Part shown: positions 60,179-64,000 of the stretch, in pieces | How the letters are laid out: every line of letters begins with the position of its first letter | Position numbering within the stretch: the stretch's first letter is position 1 | DNA from: an uncultured Caulobacterales bacterium | GTDB taxonomy: Bacteria > Pseudomonadota > Alphaproteobacteria > Caulobacterales > Caulobacteraceae | Length of the DNA: 64,000 bases | Reading direction: 5' to 3' | Assembly: GCA_903862425.1 (NCBI GenBank) | Contig: CAIOYC010000019.1 | Location: forward strand, 100,366-164,365 | Notes under the pieces: generated by a model | Told to the model about the DNA's origin: nothing | The model's database searches: none | What the model saw: only the letters and a program-made list of their open reading frames with translations | Program-made: the position numbers and the translations under genes

Positions 60179-61915
60179 TTATTCCGCCTCGATCTTGGGC
60201 GGTGGGGCGTCTGACCGATAAAGCAGGAGATCGGCTGGCTTGCCGATCGAGTAGTCCAGTCCCTTGGTTTCGCCGACCTGGGTCGCCTTCACCCCCGCCG
60301 CACGAAGCGCCTGCTGGAACGCTGCAACCTGCCTGCGCTCGACGATGGCGGGCTCCCCGTCGGCCACCGCGTCTGCGGCGTCTTGCGGGGTATCGAGTTC
60401 GGTGAAGGTGCCGAGCAGGAAGACCAGAGAGGGTTCCGCATAACCCACCACGGCGACTGGGCCGGGCGTGACGCCATTGCGCGGATCGAGATCCTTGGTG
60501 GCGATGAGGTCGGCGGCCTCCTTGGAGACCCAAAGCGTCCGTAGAGTAGGCGCCAAACCGCCGGTCAGCGTCATGTGGGTGGCGATGCCAAGGGCGAGCA
60601 CGGCGCAGGCGACCTGCCATCGCGCGATCCTTGAGAATTCCGGCCCGGCGATGGCGAAGGCGCCGCCAAAGCCTGTGGCGAGGGCCAGCCCCGCTGACAG
60701 CCAAACCCATGGCGTATCCGCCACGCCGTACTTCGGCGAGGCGACCATGAGCACGACGGCGAGGGCGGTACCAACCAGGACGGCCAGTGCGGCGCCGATC
60801 CACCGCGTCCATCGATTCCACGCGACGCTCGTCGGCGCCGTCAGGGCCGCCGCCATCAGCCAGGCCATGGCGCCATAGGCGGGCAGGGGGTAGTGAACCA
60901 GCTTGGTCGGGAGGGCTTCAAACACGAGCCAGGTCGGTACGAGCCAAGCCAGCGCGAACCTTACACCCGGCTCGCGTCGCCTGAGCAAACCGGTGACGAG
61001 CGCCACGGGCAGAAGCGGGGTCGCCGGGAACATCAACAGCGGCGCCAGAAGTGCGTGCAATCCGGGCGGCGCCCCGTGGCTCTCATGTCCACCGGCCAAC
61101 TTGGGCGCCAGATCGTGGCCCACCGCCCCTGTCCAAAAGGCGCCGTCGGTTGAGATAGTGATGGCCAGCGCCCACGGCCCGACGACGGCGAGCACTAAAA
61201 GCAAACCCCAACCCCAGCTTAATCTTCCCACCCAGCGCACATTCCGATCTGCGATCATCAGACTAATCAGCGCTAGGCCCACCACCATCGGGCCGACGGG
61301 GCCTTTATCGAGCATAGACACGGCCAAGCCGCTCCAGAACAGCAGCCGCTCCAGGAGGCCGAGCTTCCTATCTTCCCGCGCCGCCAGGTACATCCGTCCC
61401 AGCGCCGCCATCGCCAAAGTGGTGGAGCCGCACAGCACAGCGTCCGTCTTTGCGATAAAGGCTTCGCTGGACAGCAGCAGGCTGGCGCCCAGTGCGAGCC
61501 CGGCGACCAAGCCGCCACGCGCGCCGAAATAGGCGCCCGCCCCCCAGGTACAGGCTGCGGCGGCCAGCATGGCGCCGAGGAGCGATGGCACGCGATAGGC
61601 CCAGATTTCTCGCCGCTCCACGGACGAAAGCGCCGTGACGCTGGCCGCCTGTAGCCAGTGGATGCCTACAGGCTTCTTATCCCGCGGCTCCGCCTGGTAG
61701 CGGATGTTCACGAAGTCATGGGTTTCCAGCATCTGCGCCGTCGCCTGAGCGAACCGGCTTTCGTCGCGATCGAGCGGCGGCAGAAAGATCAGGCCGGGCA
61801 GGGCGGTCACCAGCGTCAGCAGCGCGGCCAGAAGCGGCCCGCGCCAGCCGGCCGCCAACTGGTCAAGGCGATGGGCGGACGCCGCTACGGAATCAGGACT
61901 GGAAAGCGAACTCAT
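60179..61915 (-). CDS. GT39-family membrane glycosyltransferase (ArnT-like)
   Basis: Polytopic transferase of 578 aa using a lipid-phosphate sugar donor. PPLDRDESRFAQATAQMLE contains the catalytic Asp-Asp/Glu-type DRDESR loop near residue 50, followed by YQAEPRDKKPVGIHWLQ. About twelve hydrophobic helices, soluble C-terminal part. ATG at 61915 is set by AGGAA 9 bases upstream. Divergent from a DPM1-like GT2 across 115 bases, consistent with a donor-maker/transferase pair. Confidence 0.9.
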   Translation of the reverse strand: MSSLSSPDSVAASAHRLDQLAAGWRGPLLAALLTLVTALPGLIFLPPLDRDESRFAQATAQMLETHDFVNIRYQAEPRDKKPVGIHWLQAASVTALSSVERREIWAYRVPSLLGAMLAAAACTWGAGAYFGARGGLVAGLALGASLLLSSEAFIAKTDAVLCGSTTLAMAALGRMYLAAREDRKLGLLERLLFWSGLAVSMLDKGPVGPMVVGLALISLMIADRNVRWVGRLSWGWGLLLVLAVVGPWALAITISTDGAFWTGAVGHDLAPKLAGGHESHGAPPGLHALLAPLLMFPATPLLPVALVTGLLRRREPGVRFALAWLVPTWLVFEALPTKLVHYPLPAYGAMAWLMAAALTAPTSVAWNRWTRWIGAALAVLVGTALAVVLMVASPKYGVADTPWVWLSAGLALATGFGGAFAIAGPEFSRIARWQVACAVLALGIATHMTLTGGLAPTLRTLWVSKEAADLIATKDLDPRNGVTPGPVAVVGYAEPSLVFLLGTFTELDTPQDAADAVADGEPAIVERRQVAAFQQALRAAGVKATQVGETKGLDYSIGKPADLLLYRSDAPPPKIEAE

Positions 61916-62030
61916 CACACTCACTTCCTAGCACGTGCAGCGCGCACGTTCGCCAGCCAGTGTGGCCGCGTCGCTCTCCTCATCGGCGCCTAAAGGGGTT
62001 AAGAGGCCGCCGCTGACCTGAAAGAACATC

Positions 62031-62759
62031 ATGCCCGAGCGCATTCCCGACATCTCCATCGTCGTCCCCGTATACAATGAAGAAGGCGCCGCCGCTGATT
62101 TGGCGCGAGAAATCGCCGGGGCATTCGCCGGTCGCGCCTTCGAGATGGTGTTCGTCGATGACGCGAGCCGCGACCAGACTCGCTCCGTCCTGACCGCTCT
62201 CAAGGCAGAGTTGCCGGAATTGCGTGTCCTGCTGCACCAGAAGAATTCAGGTCAGAGCCGCGCCGTTCGGACGGGCGTGCTGGGCGCGCGAGGCGCCATC
62301 GTCGTCACGCTGGACGGCGACGGGCAAAACGACCCTGCGGACGCCCCGCGCCTGGTAGATCGCCTGGACGCAGGCGGAGCCCGACTTGGCCTCGTCGGCG
62401 GTCGACGTCTGAAGCGGCAGGACAGCGCCGCCAAGCGCTTCGCCTCCCGCTTCGGCAACGGCGTTCGCAAGGCGCTTCTCAAGGATCGCGCCGAGGATAC
62501 CGGTTGCGGCCTCAAGGTCTTCTGGCGGGAGAGCTTCCTGCGGCTTCCCTATTTCGACCACATGCATCGTTATCTGCCGGCGCTGATGCTTCGCGAGGGC
62601 TTCGAGATTGCGTTCGAAGACGTGAACCACCGCCCGCGTACCACGGGCGCTTCCAAGTATAACAATCTAGGGCGGGCCTGGGTCTCTATCTCCGATCTCA
62701 GCGGCGTAATGTGGCTGCGCGCGCGGTCTCGCAACCCGCAAACCGTCACTGAAGCCTGA
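62031..62759 (+). CDS. DPM1-like family 2 glycosyltransferase
   Basis: GT2 of 242 aa resembling dolichyl-/undecaprenyl-phosphate mannosyltransferase. ISIVVPVYNEEGAAADLAREI, VFVDDASRDQTRSVL, LDGDGQNDPADAPRLVD with the DxD, and the tail NHRPRTTGASKYNNLGRAW. It lacks C-terminal membrane helices. It likely loads a sugar on a polyprenyl phosphate for the GT39 enzyme encoded divergently. Confidence 0.93.
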   Translation: MPERIPDISIVVPVYNEEGAAADLAREIAGAFAGRAFEMVFVDDASRDQTRSVLTALKAELPELRVLLHQKNSGQSRAVRTGVLGARGAIVVTLDGDGQNDPADAPRLVDRLDAGGARLGLVGGRRLKRQDSAAKRFASRFGNGVRKALLKDRAEDTGCGLKVFWRESFLRLPYFDHMHRYLPALMLREGFEIAFEDVNHRPRTTGASKYNNLGRAWVSISDLSGVMWLRARSRNPQTVTEA

Positions 62760-63197
62760 GGCGAGCCTTCAAACTGTGGCGGAAAAGTCGCAATCCCAGG
62801 GCGTGCCTCATTTGTTGGGAACGGCTTGGCTGCGGACGGATTGAGGCGGTGGGATCAAACGATCCCGGTCGAGTCCTTCAATTTGTACAAGGTGGCGTGA
62901 AAACGACATATTACGGCAATCTTGGCTCGTGTGTGACGGAGCGCTCTTGCGCCAACGCTACGCTCGGGCGATTGTACAATACGGTTTCGCGTCTTGTTCA
63001 GTTTGAATCCCGGACAACCACGCCCCTCGGGCTCGGATCGGGCTTCCAAGCCGGCTCTGGGGTCGAAGCAGTATAGGGCGGAATAAAAACTGTTGAGTGT
63101 GGCTCATGCGCACTGTCGCAAAAGGTCGCACTTGGCTACATCATCACCAGGCCGAAGGTTCGGTCGTCGCGCTAAGGGCATAAAGAGGGCTCTTGAT
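62760..63197. other. Long AT-richer leader of the OmpA-like gene
   Basis: A 438-base gap with lower GC than its surroundings. Two TTGTACAA words (62883-62890, 62972-62979) lie 89 bases apart; the second is in the palindrome ATTGTACAAT. A short frame at 62849-63076 is unlikely to be a gene. AAGAGGG precedes the ATG by 11 bases. Confidence 0.5.
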
Positions 63198-64000
63198 ATG
63201 AAAATCACTTTGATGGCGGGGGCCGCTGCTCTGATCGTGGCGTTCGCCGCGTCCGGCGCACAAGCCGGTTCTCCGGACGGCTGGTATGGGGCCATCGACG
63301 TTGGCTACCACACTCTTGACCATAATGGCGTGGAGACCCACTCCTCCGCCAACGCCGTTGACGGCTCGCCGTACGGCTACAAGTTCTCGACTGATGGCGA
63401 CTGGGCCGGCTTTGCCCGCGTGGGTTATCGCCTGAACCCCAACTGGCGCGTCGAACTGGAAGGCGGCTACCGCAAGGGTGATCTGAATTCGGTCATGGGC
63501 GCTGCGCAACGCGCTCAACCCTATGGCCTCTGCACCGCCGGTGTGGTCCGTACCGCGGCCGCTCCGGGCTGTGGCCAGCCGAACGGCAGCCTCGACGCCT
63601 GGACCGTGATGGGCAATGTCATCTATGACATCCTGCCGTCCAGCCGCATCAATCCGTTCGTCGGCGTCGGCGTCGGCGTCGCGGTGGTCGACAACAAGAC
63701 CTTCGGGCAGTTCACCGGCATCCCGGCGGGCCAGGGCACGTCGCCGCAGAATCTGTCCATCGACGACAGCAACACCGCCTTTGCCTATCAATGGCTGGCC
63801 GGTCTGTCCTGGGCCGCGACGGACAAGATCAATATCGATCTGACCTACCGTGCGCTGGGCACTGCGAACGTGAAGTGGAAGTCGGTCGGCTCGGGCGTGA
63901 TCCAACCCGGCACCTTTACCGGCAAATACCAGGACAGCTCGCTGACCCTGGGCGTGCGTTACGCGTTCGCGCCTCCGCCGCCGCCGCCGCCGCCGCCGCC
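63198..64000 (+). CDS. OmpA-like outer membrane protein, 3' end beyond window
   Basis: Partial gene, first 267 codons. Signal peptide residues 1-23 (cleavage near AQA-GS). Eight-stranded barrel: GWYGAIDVGYHTLD, AGFARVGYRLNPNWRVELEGGYR, NVIYDILPSSRINPFVGVG, SSLTLGVRYAFA. From residue 259 a run of at least nine Pro codons (CCT then CCG) starts at 63972, the usual linker before a peptidoglycan-binding OmpA domain outside the window. Highly expressed type of porin. Confidence 0.93.
   Translation, partial: MKITLMAGAAALIVAFAASGAQAGSPDGWYGAIDVGYHTLDHNGVETHSSANAVDGSPYGYKFSTDGDWAGFARVGYRLNPNWRVELEGGYRKGDLNSVMGAAQRAQPYGLCTAGVVRTAAAPGCGQPNGSLDAWTVMGNVIYDILPSSRINPFVGVGVGVAVVDNKTFGQFTGIPAGQGTSPQNLSIDDSNTAFAYQWLAGLSWAATDKINIDLTYRALGTANVKWKSVGSGVIQPGTFTGKYQDSSLTLGVRYAFAPPPPPPPPP

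Noticed and set aside
62849..63076. 75-codon frame in the ompA leader
   Set aside because: No ribosome binding site, no recognisable motif, composition unlike neighbouring genes; more likely part of a 5' UTR.

Overview
The window is a GC-rich (about two thirds GC by eye), gene-dense bacterial chromosome segment with about 62 protein genes, one tRNA-Leu and few long gaps. Its content points to an alphaproteobacterium, most likely of the Caulobacterales (Caulobacter/Phenylobacterium group). The evidence is a GapR (DUF2312) gene, a SigF-NrsF (ECF sigma factor/DUF1109) pair with GTAACC-N16-CGNA promoters, a PAS_5 protein like MopJ, a SleB-type cell wall hydrolase and an Oxidored-like mini-protein. 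I see no prophage, insertion sequence, CRISPR array or secretion cluster; it reads as core chromosome with small accessory patches.

Layout. 0.1-9.5 kb: two tandem periplasmic FKBP isomerases with a DUF1345 membrane protein, an acyl-CoA dehydrogenase, Ku, a HAD-MaoC-ribF operon, a small acetyltransferase, an acyltransferase and an MFS transporter. 9.6-14.4 kb: a large autotransporter and a cell wall hydrolase. 14.5-18.1 kb: the nadA-nadB-nadC operon for de novo NAD synthesis, with two matching palindromes and a terminator-like hairpin in its leader. 18.1-32.6 kb: phosphate transporter, amidohydrolase, class III aminotransferase, TetR regulator, an unusual ATP-grasp protein, stress protein, M14 and M20 peptidases, gapR, rpmJ and a lytic transglycosylase.

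32.6-40.3 kb is a seven-gene minus-strand operon for leucine/isovalerate breakdown: isovaleryl-CoA dehydrogenase, GST, carboxylase beta subunit, DUF3667 protein, biotin carboxylase subunit, MaoC hydratase and CitE-like lyase. The last two probably replace the usual crotonase hydratase and HMG-CoA lyase. 40.4-44.8 kb: a secreted carboxylesterase, a redoxin, and a 704-residue exported fusion of redoxin, c-type heme, PHM/DBM-like copper monooxygenase and EF-hands. 45.2-48.7 kb: fadE followed by a thiolase that has lost its C-terminal half at a palindromic repeat beside tRNA-Leu(UAA).

48.9-64 kb: GMC oxidoreductase, PAS_5 protein, a cysteine-rich secreted protein, cysS, the divergent DUF1223/sigF-nrsF locus, an SRPBCC protein, an IscU-like protein, yidD, thrS, three glycosyltransferases (GT2, GT39, GT2) and the start of an OmpA-type porin cut by the window edge. 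Translational coupling by ATGA, GTGA or TGATG overlaps is very common. In two places a Rho-independent terminator lies inside the first codons of the downstream gene. The strongest candidates for something new are those embedded terminators, the copper-monooxygenase fusion and the nad leader.
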